Below are positions 1 to 7,791 of a DNA stretch of 64,000 nt, piece by piece (the first letter of the stretch is position 1; the number at the start of each line of letters is the position of its first letter). The position numbers and the translations under genes were made by a program. Below the pieces are notes generated by a model. The model was not told where the DNA came from. It worked only from the letters and a program-made list of their open reading frames with translations, and did not search any database. Origin of the DNA: Microbacterium binotii (GTDB taxonomy: Bacteria; Actinomycetota; Actinomycetes; Actinomycetales; Microbacteriaceae); assembly GCF_021398715.1 (NCBI RefSeq), contig NZ_CP090347.1, forward strand, positions 2,232,001 to 2,296,000, written 5' to 3'.

Positions 1-603
1 CGTCTTCTGTGCGTCGTTCGTACCGTGGGCGAGGGCGACGAGGGAGGAGGAGAAGATCTGCCCCCAGCGGAAGCCGTCGCGGCCGTCCGGCTTGCCGTCG
101 TAGCGCCGGGTCATGGCGTAGGCGAGCTTGGTCGCGGCGAAGGCGATCACCCCCGCGGTCACCGGGGCGATCAGCGCCGGGAGGATGACCTTGCTGAGTA
201 CGACGCCGAAGTCGATCGCATAGGCGCCGATGCCCACGAGGGTTGCGCCGATGAGCCCGCCGAACAACGCGTGCGACGAGCTCGAGGGAAGCCCCAGCAA
301 CCAGGTCAGCATGTTCCAGGTGATGGCGCCGATGAGCCCGGCGAAGATCAGCGGGAGGAAGGCTCCGGGTGAGATCTGGTCCTCTCGCACGATGCCGTGC
401 GAGATCGTCTTGGACACCTCGGTCGACAGGAACGCTCCGACGAGGTTGAGTCCCGCCGCCAGCAGTACGGCGACCTTCGGCTTCAGGGCACCCGTCGCGA
501 TGGGCGTGGCCATCGCGTTCGCGGTGTCGTGGAAGCCGTTGGTGAAGTCGAAGAAGAGCGCGAGTCCGATGATCAGGACGACGATCAGTGCTGCGGTTTC
601 CAC
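1..603 (-). CDS. Inorganic phosphate transporter, PiT family (3' end beyond window)
   Basis: Membrane permease for inorganic phosphate, probably ion-coupled. The visible 201 codons start with GTG at 603 and run off the left edge, so the C-terminal part is missing. The first helix is followed by the family signature FDFTNGFHDTANAMA, and further on come GLPSSSSHALFGGLIG and ALAHGTNDAQK, the repeated PiT (PF01384) motifs. Several hydrophobic segments are visible. A GAAAG stretch a few bases upstream may serve as ribosome site. The upstream gap 604-802 holds a short palindrome. Family assignment is secure; low affinity and the coupling ion are family knowledge, not visible here. Confidence 0.93.
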   Translation of the reverse strand, partial: METAALIVVLIIGLALFFDFTNGFHDTANAMATPIATGALKPKVAVLLAAGLNLVGAFLSTEVSKTISHGIVREDQISPGAFLPLIFAGLIGAITWNMLTWLLGLPSSSSHALFGGLIGATLVGIGAYAIDFGVVLSKVILPALIAPVTAGVIAFAATKLAYAMTRRYDGKPDGRDGFRWGQIFSSSLVALAHGTNDAQKT

Positions 604-666
604 CGTTCGCTTTCGGGGAGAGGGAGAAGGAGGGAGAGCCGAGCGACCGGCGGCGCGAACGAACAG

Positions 667-677
667 TTCACCGTGAA
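667..677. promoter_or_regulatory. Palindrome upstream of the phosphate permease
   Basis: TTCAC-C-GTGAA lies 64 bases upstream of the PiT start, inside GTTCACCGTGAAG. A GTTCACC half-site resembles Pho-box direct-repeat units of actinobacteria, and a degraded GTTAACC copy follows 22 bases later. That makes phosphate control plausible but unproven. The rest of the 604-802 gap shows nothing recognisable. Confidence 0.3.
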
Positions 678-802
678 GTCGGCATTCGTTAACCCGACCA
701 CACGGAATCCTTACATCGCCCGCCCTCCCGGTCAACTCAGTGCGCCGGGCGTAACCGGGCACGCGCGCCGATGCGTTCCGTCCGATCGTCGCGCGTACGC
801 CG

Positions 803-1930
803 TCAGGATGCGGCGACGGCCTCCCACGAGGCGGAGAGCGCCGACGCCCGCACCGCGTCGACGATGTCGGCGGCGCGTGCGCCGTCATCGAACGTGGGAA
901 GACCGTCCGGCGCCTCACCGCGCACAGCGGCGTAGGTGTCTGCGACGAACGCCGCGAACGCATCGCCCCATCCCTGCGCGTGTCCGGCGGGGAACGCGTT
1001 CAGGCGGGCCTGTTCCGGCGAGGGCTCCGCCTCGGCGCGCCGCAGGACGCTCGCCCCGTTCGTCGTGCCGAACCACACCGTCTCCGGCGCCTCCTGGTCG
1101 AAGACGGCGCTGGCGGAGGTGCCGTCGATCTCGAACCACAGCCGGTTCTTGCGCCCCGCGGACACTTGCGACACGACGACGCTGGCGGGAACACCCGACC
1201 GCGTGCGCAACGCGACGATCGCCGCGTCCTCGGTCTCGACCGGCGCGCTCGGCCGCTCGGCCGTCGCGACGCCGCCGCCGAAGGCGTGATCGCTGCCGAT
1301 GGGACGCTCGGGGTGCGCGAGCGAGAACTGCGCGGATGCGGCCTCGAACCGTTCCCCGCTGACGAACTCGACCAGATCGCACCAGTGCGAACCGATGTCC
1401 GCAAAGGCGCGCGATCCGCCGCCGAGCGCGGGGTCGACGCGCCAGTTCGCGGTGCGGGCGTCCAGCATCCAGTCCTGCAGATAGGTGCCGTGCATGAGCA
1501 GGACCCGGCCCAACCCGCCCCGCGCCACGCGGGAGCGGATCTCGCGCACGAGAGGGTGGTAGCGGTAGACGAACGGGACGGTCGCGACGACCCCCGCTCG
1601 GCGGGCGAGGTCGGCCAACTCGTGCGCTTCGGCCCCGTCGAGCCCCAACGGCTTCTCGCACACCACCGCGACGCCGGCCGCCAGAAGTGCCCGCACGTAG
1701 GGCGCATGGGTGGCGTTGGGGGTGCAGACGTGCACGACGTCAGGGGTATCGGCCAGCAGCTCCTCGAGATCGAGATAGCCTCGACCTCCCCATCGCTGGG
1801 CCGCCTGCGCGCCGCGCTCCGGGCGGGAGCCGAGAACACCAACCAGCCGACCCCCGACCATGCGGACGGCGCGCGCATGGACCTCCGCGATCATCCCGGT
1901 CCCGATGATCGCGACGCGCAGTGCGTTCAC
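803..1930 (-). CDS. Gfo/Idh/MocA family oxidoreductase
   Basis: NAD(P)-dependent sugar or cyclitol dehydrogenase-like protein of 375 residues. The N-terminal Rossmann fold begins with VAIIGTGMIAEVHARAV, followed by VHVCTPNATHA and the family motif CEKPLGL, whose lysine is usually catalytic. The C-terminal half is the GFO/IDH/MocA sheet domain, with DIGSHWCDL carrying the conserved aspartate and histidine. It starts with GTG at 1930, and its GTG overlaps the stop of the upstream isomerase gene (GTGA), indicating translational coupling. It is the last gene of the sugar ABC operon. The substrate is unknown; a sugar released or oxidised by the neighbouring enzymes is inferred. Confidence 0.88.
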   Translation of the reverse strand: MNALRVAIIGTGMIAEVHARAVRMVGGRLVGVLGSRPERGAQAAQRWGGRGYLDLEELLADTPDVVHVCTPNATHAPYVRALLAAGVAVVCEKPLGLDGAEAHELADLARRAGVVATVPFVYRYHPLVREIRSRVARGGLGRVLLMHGTYLQDWMLDARTANWRVDPALGGGSRAFADIGSHWCDLVEFVSGERFEAASAQFSLAHPERPIGSDHAFGGGVATAERPSAPVETEDAAIVALRTRSGVPASVVVSQVSAGRKNRLWFEIDGTSASAVFDQEAPETVWFGTTNGASVLRRAEAEPSPEQARLNAFPAGHAQGWGDAFAAFVADTYAAVRGEAPDGLPTFDDGARAADIVDAVRASALSASWEAVAAS

Positions 1931-2877
1931 GCGGCGAAGGTCTGCTCGACCCACCCGCGACTGCGACGCGCGCTCGCATCCGGGTCGCCGTGCAACTGGT
2001 CGACCTCGATGACCAGCCACCCGTCGAAGTCGTCGCCGAGCTGCGCCAGCACTCCGGGGATGTCGATGTCGCCGCTGCCGGGCTCGAGGAAGAACGGCTG
2101 CGAGGCGACGCGCTCGTAGGGACCCGGGTTCGCCCGGTTCTCGGCTACGAGGGCTGCGGAGTGGTCCTTGATGTGCAGATCGATCACCCGGTCGCGGTGA
2201 CGCGCGACCATCGCCACCGGGTCGATGCCCGCCCACGCCAGGTGGCCCAGGTCGAACGAGGCGCCGAGCACCTCCGGGTCGACCTCGGCGAGCACCGTCT
2301 CGATCTCCTCCTCGGTCTCGACCCAGGTACCGACGTGGTTGTGCAGCCCGGCGCGGACACCCTCCGCACGCAGGATGCGGCCCGCCTCCGCGAGCATGTC
2401 GGCCTGGCGCAGCAGTCGGTCGCGATCGGCGAGGTACCCGACGGCCGCGCGCTCCGACCAGCGCGGCAGCCGGTAATCGACCATCGGCGCGAGGAAGACC
2501 GTGTCCAGGCCGAAGTAGAGCGACTCCTCGGCCTTGCGGCGCACGGGGTTGAACCAGCGCGCCCACTCGGCGCTGCCGGGTGCGATCTCCAACCCCTCAT
2601 CCTCGGGCAGCCCGATGGAGGCGTAGCCCGGCGCGACGCGCAGGCCCGCGCGTTCGATCATCGCCGCGTAGCTCTGGAGGGTCTGCGTGTCCAGGACCTC
2701 CATCATCGTGGCGTCGAACCCGGATGCCGCCACGGCGGCGAGCACCTCCGGGTAGTCCGCCACGAACGACGGCTCGCCGTAACGCCAGCGCCCCGTGCTT
2801 CCGGGCACGGCGGGGTCGGGCGGGAGGTTGGTCCACTGAATGGGGTTGAGGGCGACCTGTGAGCGACGGATCGGCAT
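1927..2877 (-). CDS. Sugar phosphate isomerase/epimerase-like TIM-barrel protein
   Basis: 316-residue xylose-isomerase-like TIM barrel (AP_endonuc_2 superfamily). Likely metal ligands appear in order in LHNHVG, FDLGHLAWAG, HIKD and VIEVDQ. The N-terminal NPIQW motif also occurs in inosose dehydratase-like proteins and, from memory, in the TIM-barrel subunit of C-glycoside deglycosidases. It ends in a 4-base overlap with the Gfo/Idh/MocA gene, and the permease gene upstream is 31 bases away. In this context it could isomerise, epimerise or eliminate on a keto-sugar made by the divergent flavin oxidase. That role is inference; only the fold is secure. Confidence 0.82.
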   Translation of the reverse strand: MPIRRSQVALNPIQWTNLPPDPAVPGSTGRWRYGEPSFVADYPEVLAAVAASGFDATMMEVLDTQTLQSYAAMIERAGLRVAPGYASIGLPEDEGLEIAPGSAEWARWFNPVRRKAEESLYFGLDTVFLAPMVDYRLPRWSERAAVGYLADRDRLLRQADMLAEAGRILRAEGVRAGLHNHVGTWVETEEEIETVLAEVDPEVLGASFDLGHLAWAGIDPVAMVARHRDRVIDLHIKDHSAALVAENRANPGPYERVASQPFFLEPGSGDIDIPGVLAQLGDDFDGWLVIEVDQLHGDPDASARRSRGWVEQTFAA

Positions 2878-2908
2878 GCGGGAACCTTTCGAAGCAGGGA
2901 GCGCGAGC

Positions 2909-3733
2909 TCATTTGAGACCGGTGGCGGCGATGCCCTGCACGAAGTACTTCTGCAGGAACAGGAACAGGATGAGGACGGGGAGCAGCACCACCACCGCGC
3001 CCGCCAGGAGCACGCCGAACTCGGTCGTCCGGTTGGCCTGCGCGGCGACGGCGAGGCCGACGGGAAGGGTGTAGGTGCTCTGCGACTGCGCCATGACCAG
3101 GGGCCAGATGAAGGCGTTCCACGATGCGAGGAAGGTGAGCACGCTCACCGTCGCGAGCGCCGGTGCGAGCAGCGGGAGGAAGATCTGCCCGAAGATGCGC
3201 AGCTCGCCCGCTCCGTCGAGCCTCGCGGCCTCCATGAGATCCTCCGGGATGGAGTGCGCGAACTGGCGGACCACGAACACGGCGATCGGCAGGACGAGCA
3301 TGGGAAGCGCGATTCCGAACAGCGTGTCGACGAGCCCGAGCTGGACGGCCACCATGAACTGCGGCACGAAGATCGCGACGATCGGAACCATCATGGTGGC
3401 CAGTACCAGCGCGAAGACGAACCCGCGACCGCGGAAATGCAGCTTGGCGAGCGTGTATCCGGCCAGCGAGCTGAACACGAGATTGCCGGCGACGACGAGC
3501 GCGGACACGATGACGCCATTGAGGAAGTACCGGCCGAAGCCACGCTCGAAGAGGGTGGTGAAGTTGGCGAGGTTGCCGAAGGACTCCGGAAGCCACGCGC
3601 CCGGGTCGGCGGTGAACTCGCCCTGCGTCTTGAATGCGCCGAAGAACACCAGGACGAACGGGATCAGCATCGCCACGCACACGACGGTGATGAACAGGTA
3701 GAGCAGCGCGCTGCCCAGTCGGGAGGTACGCAT
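2909..3733 (-). CDS. Carbohydrate ABC transporter permease, MalG type
   Basis: Inner-membrane permease of a CUT1 sugar importer, 274 residues and about six membrane helices. The EAA loop that docks the ATPase is visible as EAARLDGAGELRIFGQI. The start ATG at 3733 shares one base with the stop codon of the partner permease, so the two are translated together. No ATP-binding subunit is encoded nearby; actinobacteria commonly energise such importers with a shared MsiK-type ATPase encoded elsewhere (family knowledge). Substrate inferred to be a sugar or glycoside from neighbours. Confidence 0.93.
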   Translation of the reverse strand: MRTSRLGSALLYLFITVVCVAMLIPFVLVFFGAFKTQGEFTADPGAWLPESFGNLANFTTLFERGFGRYFLNGVIVSALVVAGNLVFSSLAGYTLAKLHFRGRGFVFALVLATMMVPIVAIFVPQFMVAVQLGLVDTLFGIALPMLVLPIAVFVVRQFAHSIPEDLMEAARLDGAGELRIFGQIFLPLLAPALATVSVLTFLASWNAFIWPLVMAQSQSTYTLPVGLAVAAQANRTTEFGVLLAGAVVVLLPVLILFLFLQKYFVQGIAATGLK

Positions 3734-4689
3734 CAGTGTTTGGGCCTCAGCATCCGGAATTGCACGACACTCACCACGGCCACCAGCAGGATCAGCACGA
3801 AGGAGCCCGCCATGGAGGCGGCGATGTTCCCGTAGCCGAACTGCTGATAGACCCAGAGGGAGATCGATCTCGTCGAGTCCAAGGGGCCGCCGCCGGTGAG
3901 CAGATAGGGCTCCTCGAAGATGTTCATGTACATGACGGTGATGAGCACCGTCACCAGCAGCGTCGTCGGACGCAGCAGCGGCAGCGTCATGTGCACGATC
4001 CGTCGCCAGGGGCCCGCGCCGTCGATCGCGGCGGCCTCGTAGACCTCTTCCGGCACAGCCTGGAGTCCCGCGAGGAACAGCACCATCGCCGTCCCCACGT
4101 TGCGCCAGACGGTGAGCAGGATCACCGAGGTAACGCCCCACGCCGGGTCCCCGAGCCAGTTGGGCCCCGCGATGCCGATCGCGGCCAGCGCCTCGTTGAC
4201 CGGGCCCTCGTAGGTGAGGGCGTACTTCCAGATCACGGATGCGGCGACGATGTTCGCGATGACCGGGAGGTAGATGGCTGCCCGGAACACCGGGCGCAGA
4301 CGCCGGATGCCGCTGCCCAGCAGGATCGCGAGGGCGAGCCCGATGCCGATCGTGAGAGGGACGCCGATCACGACGAAGAGGACCGTGTTGCCGATCGAGC
4401 GCAGGAAGTCCGGGTTGGCGAGCAGCGCCGTGAAGTTCTCGGCGCCGACGACCTCGACCTGGAGGGGGTCTCGGATGTCGCGCAGTCCGATGTCGGTGAA
4501 GCTGAACGCCAGCGCGAACAGCCCCGGGACCACCGTGAACAGACCGACGACGATGAGCGTCGGTAGCAGGAAGATCCAGGCGACGAGGCTCTGCCGCGGC
4601 CGCGCGCCGCGACGGCCGCGCGGCCGGGCGCCCCCCGCGGGGAGACGGCTCGTGCGCGTCTCCCCGCGGGTGAGTGTGGAACTCGTCAT
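3733..4689 (-). CDS. Carbohydrate ABC transporter permease, MalF type
   Basis: 318-residue partner permease of the CUT1 importer. A basic, disordered N-terminal tail of about 33 residues precedes the first membrane helix near residue 36. The EAA loop reads EAAAIDGAGPWRRIVHMTLP. It starts 13 bases downstream of the substrate-binding protein stop and overlaps the second permease by one base, the usual SBP-MalF-MalG order. It would form a heterodimeric channel with the MalG-type protein. Confidence 0.93.
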   Translation of the reverse strand: MTSSTLTRGETRTSRLPAGGARPRGRRGARPRQSLVAWIFLLPTLIVVGLFTVVPGLFALAFSFTDIGLRDIRDPLQVEVVGAENFTALLANPDFLRSIGNTVLFVVIGVPLTIGIGLALAILLGSGIRRLRPVFRAAIYLPVIANIVAASVIWKYALTYEGPVNEALAAIGIAGPNWLGDPAWGVTSVILLTVWRNVGTAMVLFLAGLQAVPEEVYEAAAIDGAGPWRRIVHMTLPLLRPTTLLVTVLITVMYMNIFEEPYLLTGGGPLDSTRSISLWVYQQFGYGNIAASMAGSFVLILLVAVVSVVQFRMLRPKH

Positions 4690-4702
4690 GGTCGTCCGGC
4701 GC

Positions 4703-6007
4703 TCACTCGACCCCGGTGCCGATCGCGTCGGCCTTGGCCTGTGCGGCGGCGAGCACGTCGGCGGGCGTGGCCTGCCCCCGCGCGGCGCGCTCCATCTCGG
4801 ACCCCAGCATCGCGGAGACCTCGAGCCAGCCCGGGACGGCAGGAACCGCGCTCGCCATCGGGATGGCCTCCTTGATGACGGTCAGGAACGGGTCGTCGGC
4901 GATCACCGGCTCGTCCCATGCTGCCTCGACGGCGGGCAGGTTGCCGAAGCGCTCGTACCAGGCGACCTGGGTCTCGGGCTGCGACATCCAGCGCACGAGC
5001 TTCCACGCCGCATCCGCGTTCTTGGCGTCGTCGAAGACGGCGAGGCTTCCGCCTCCGATCGCCGAGGTGCTGCCGCCGGGTCCGGCGGCGTTCAGCGCGA
5101 CGCCCAGGTTCTCGCTCGACCAGCCCTCCCCGTTCGCCTCGTCGAGCCAGGACGGGAACCACGGTCCGTTGACGTAGGCCCCGATCTGCCCCGACGTGAA
5201 CCACGGCACGGTGTCGAGGAACGTCGGGCCGTCCGGCGATGCGTACCCGTCGAGGATCAGGTTCGTGAAGGTCTCCAGCGCCGCGAGGTTCTCCGGCGTG
5301 TCGATGGTCCATTCGGTGTGGTCGTCGGAGATCAGCGATCCGCCGGCCTGGATGCTGAAGTCGTTGAACTGCTGCGCGGTGTACTCGTTCCACTCCACCG
5401 AGAGGCCGATCGGGAACTTCACTCCCTGCGCCTGCATCGCCTTGGCGAACGCCGGGTAGTCGCCCCACGTCGCGGGCGCCTCGACGCCGGCGGCATCCGC
5501 CAGGTCCTTGCGGTAATAGAACGCCTGGGCGTAGGTGTACCAGGGCACGGCGTGTGCGGCGCCGTCGTACTGGGCGGCATCCCACATGTTGTCGAAGAAG
5601 GCGCCGCCGTCGACGAGGCCGTCGGGAACGGTGGCGAACGCGTCGGTGGCGAGCATGCTCGCCTGCGACTGCGACAGCAGGAACGTCGCGTCGGGGACGT
5701 TGCCCGCCGCGACGGCCGCGGACACCTTCGTGGCGAACTCCGACTCGGGGATCGAGGTCACGTTGACGGTGACGTCGGGATTCTCCTTCTCGAACTCCTC
5801 GAAGAAGGCGGGAAGCGCCTCCCCCTCCGCGCCGGCCGCCCAGAACTCGACGGTGCCGGTCGCGGCGGCGTCCCCGACGACCGTGTCGGCGGCCGCCTCG
5901 GAATCGCCGGACGCCCGACCGCACCCGGCGAGGACGACGGCGGCGGTGAGGGCGACACCTGAGACGAGGAGCGTGCGCCGGAGTGGACGTGAAGGCAGTG
6001 CAGACAT
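4703..6007 (-). CDS. Extracellular sugar-binding lipoprotein of ABC transporter
   Basis: 434-residue periplasmic-type solute-binding protein of family 1. It has a lipoprotein signal peptide ending in the lipobox VLAGC at about residue 29, then an acidic linker. The mature fold begins around TGTVEFWAAG. Tryptophan- and tyrosine-rich stretches such as VPWYTYAQAFYYRKDL and NGPWFPSW are typical of sugar-binding clefts. ATG at 6007 is chosen because it directly precedes the signal peptide; the frame stays open upstream but has no coding character. It is the first gene of the operon, so its upstream region carries the operon promoter and a shared operator candidate. The ligand is unknown. Confidence 0.92.
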   Translation of the reverse strand: MSALPSRPLRRTLLVSGVALTAAVVLAGCGRASGDSEAAADTVVGDAAATGTVEFWAAGAEGEALPAFFEEFEKENPDVTVNVTSIPESEFATKVSAAVAAGNVPDATFLLSQSQASMLATDAFATVPDGLVDGGAFFDNMWDAAQYDGAAHAVPWYTYAQAFYYRKDLADAAGVEAPATWGDYPAFAKAMQAQGVKFPIGLSVEWNEYTAQQFNDFSIQAGGSLISDDHTEWTIDTPENLAALETFTNLILDGYASPDGPTFLDTVPWFTSGQIGAYVNGPWFPSWLDEANGEGWSSENLGVALNAAGPGGSTSAIGGGSLAVFDDAKNADAAWKLVRWMSQPETQVAWYERFGNLPAVEAAWDEPVIADDPFLTVIKEAIPMASAVPAVPGWLEVSAMLGSEMERAARGQATPADVLAAAQAKADAIGTGVE

Positions 6008-6117
6008 GGTGGTACGGCCTTTCGGGATGCGGGTGGGTGCGCCCGTGGAGCGGGTGGGGCGCCGGCGGCAGATGCCGAGCCGCGGCCAGGCTATGGGCAC
6101 CTCGGAAGCCGATCCGA

Positions 6118-6142
6118 CCGATGTTGACAGAATTAACATCGG
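6118..6142. promoter_or_regulatory. Perfect inverted repeat in the divergent sugar-locus promoter region
   Basis: CCGATGTT-N9-AACATCGG, 8-bp perfect arms, lies between the divergent binding-protein and flavin-oxidase genes. It contains TTGACA (6124-6129), a candidate -35 element reading toward the oxidase. A shared operator for both transcription units is inferred. No regulator gene lies next to it. The rest of 6008-6253 is AT-richer than its surroundings and holds no further gene. Confidence 0.5.
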
Positions 6143-6253
6143 CGTCACAGCCGACAAGAATTCGTTACGAGCGCGAAACTTTCTCCACGCATCGGGCGTC
6201 TTTTGGTTCGGAATAGTCGTCTTATATCGATCATCGACATATCTGGAGGACCC

Positions 6254-7744
6254 GTGGACGCGGACGTACTCATCGTGGGCAGTGGCATCATGGGTGCCGC
6301 TGTGGCCGCCGAAGTGGGCCGCCTGCGCCCCGGGACACGGATCACGATCGTGGAAGCCGGCCCCGCCGGGGAGGGCGCCCCCGCACGCCACCTCCACGAC
6401 TCGACGGATGCGGGAACACGAGACGCCTACCACGCCCACGTCGCGGCCGGCGTGCAGTCCATGTACGTCGGCGCCGCGACGGCAGGCGCCTTCGATGCCC
6501 GCAGCGCATCCGCGTTCGGACTGTACGATTTCGCCGCTCTCGGACACGACGCGACCGAGATGCCCGCAGCCGCAAGCGCGTGGAACGTCGGCGGGATGGG
6601 ATCCCACTGGACCGCCGCGTGCCCCACGCCGTGGGGTCACGAGATCCCGGCGGCGATCGCATCCGAGTGGGATGCCGACTACGAACGCGTGCGCAGCATT
6701 CTGCGGATCCGTTCCGACCGCTTCGGACCCACGCCCGCCGGCACCGCGGTCCTGGAAGCGCTCACGCGGGCGTTCGGCGATGTCAGCGCCTCCGGACGCG
6801 GGCCGCAGATCATGCCCATGGGCGTCTTCCGCGCCGACGGGGTCGAGCGTCGGCGCACCGACCCCGGGGTCATCCTCCCGGAGCTCGACGGGTCGTCGGA
6901 GACCGTCACGCTGCTCTCGGGCACCCTCGCGCGGCGCATCCTCCTCGACGGACAGCGTGCCCTGGGACTCGAGGTCGAGGATCTGCGCACGGGCGAGCGC
7001 CGCGAGCTCCGCGCGGACCACGTCGTCGTCGCCGCAGACGCCCTGCGCAGTCCGCAGCTCCTGTTCGCCTCGGGGGTGCGCCCCCAGGCTCTCGGTCGGT
7101 ATCTCAACGAACACGCGTTCATCACCGGGAGGGTCTTCGCCGAGCCGCACCACCTCGGCGTCGACGACGTGCCGCCGCTCGGCGAGGGCGAGTGGATGAC
7201 GGACTCGCTCTGGCTTCCGCACAGCGACGACGCGCAGCCGTTCCACTGGCAGATCAGCGTGGGACCGCTGTTCTCCGAAGACCTCCAGGAAGCCGTGGCC
7301 ATGGCCGTCGGCATCAGCGTCTACGTCCCCACCGAGGTCAGGGAGACATCACGCATCGAGTTCTCCGAAACGGAGACGGACGCGCTCGGCATGCCCCGCG
7401 CCCGCATCCATTACGACTACAGCGACACCGATCTGGCACTCATCGAACGCGCGACCCGGGAGCAGCGGGTGGCGTTCGAGGCGGTCGCGGGAGCGGACGC
7501 CGTCGGCAACACGCTCCTGCTGCCGCCCGGCTCGTCCCTGCACTACTCGGGGACGGTGCGCATGAGCGAGACGGATGACGGCACGGGTGTCGTGGACCGC
7601 GACGGCGCAGTCTGGGGCTCCGAGGGCCTCTTCGTCGCCGGTAACGGCGTCCTGCCGGGGGCGGTCGCGGCCAACATCACGGCGGCCGGTACCGTCACCG
7701 CCGTCCGCGCGGCGCGCGCGATCGTGCGCCGACTCGAGGACTGA
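6254..7744 (+). CDS. Pyranose-oxidase-like GMC flavoprotein oxidoreductase
   Basis: 496-residue FAD enzyme. The dinucleotide-binding motif is at the extreme N-terminus (DVLIVGSGIMGAAVAAEVG). NVGGMGSHWTAACPTP resembles the segment of pyranose 2-oxidase that carries the flavin-linked histidine (GGM-STHW). The C-terminal half contains LHYSGTVRMSETDDGTGVVD, with the active-site histidine region, and VAANITAAGT with the partner asparagine. The start is GTG at 6254, preceded by GGAGGA; an upstream in-frame start would add 17 unconserved residues. It diverges from a sugar import and isomerase operon, suggesting oxidation of a sugar or glycoside, for example at C2 or C3. Bacterial pyranose oxidases and FAD-dependent C-glycoside 3-oxidases are the nearest families I can name. 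Confidence 0.8.
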   Translation: MDADVLIVGSGIMGAAVAAEVGRLRPGTRITIVEAGPAGEGAPARHLHDSTDAGTRDAYHAHVAAGVQSMYVGAATAGAFDARSASAFGLYDFAALGHDATEMPAAASAWNVGGMGSHWTAACPTPWGHEIPAAIASEWDADYERVRSILRIRSDRFGPTPAGTAVLEALTRAFGDVSASGRGPQIMPMGVFRADGVERRRTDPGVILPELDGSSETVTLLSGTLARRILLDGQRALGLEVEDLRTGERRELRADHVVVAADALRSPQLLFASGVRPQALGRYLNEHAFITGRVFAEPHHLGVDDVPPLGEGEWMTDSLWLPHSDDAQPFHWQISVGPLFSEDLQEAVAMAVGISVYVPTEVRETSRIEFSETETDALGMPRARIHYDYSDTDLALIERATREQRVAFEAVAGADAVGNTLLLPPGSSLHYSGTVRMSETDDGTGVVDRDGAVWGSEGLFVAGNGVLPGAVAANITAAGTVTAVRAARAIVRRLED

Positions 7745-7791
7745 GCCCTTCGTCGGGGCACGAGCGTCCCGCATCCGACTAGCGTGGAACA

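Noticed and set aside
6008..7246. Extending the sugar-binding protein upstream to a far earlier start
   Set aside because: The extension crosses the promoter gap and the divergent oxidase, and would put a signal peptide in the middle of the protein.
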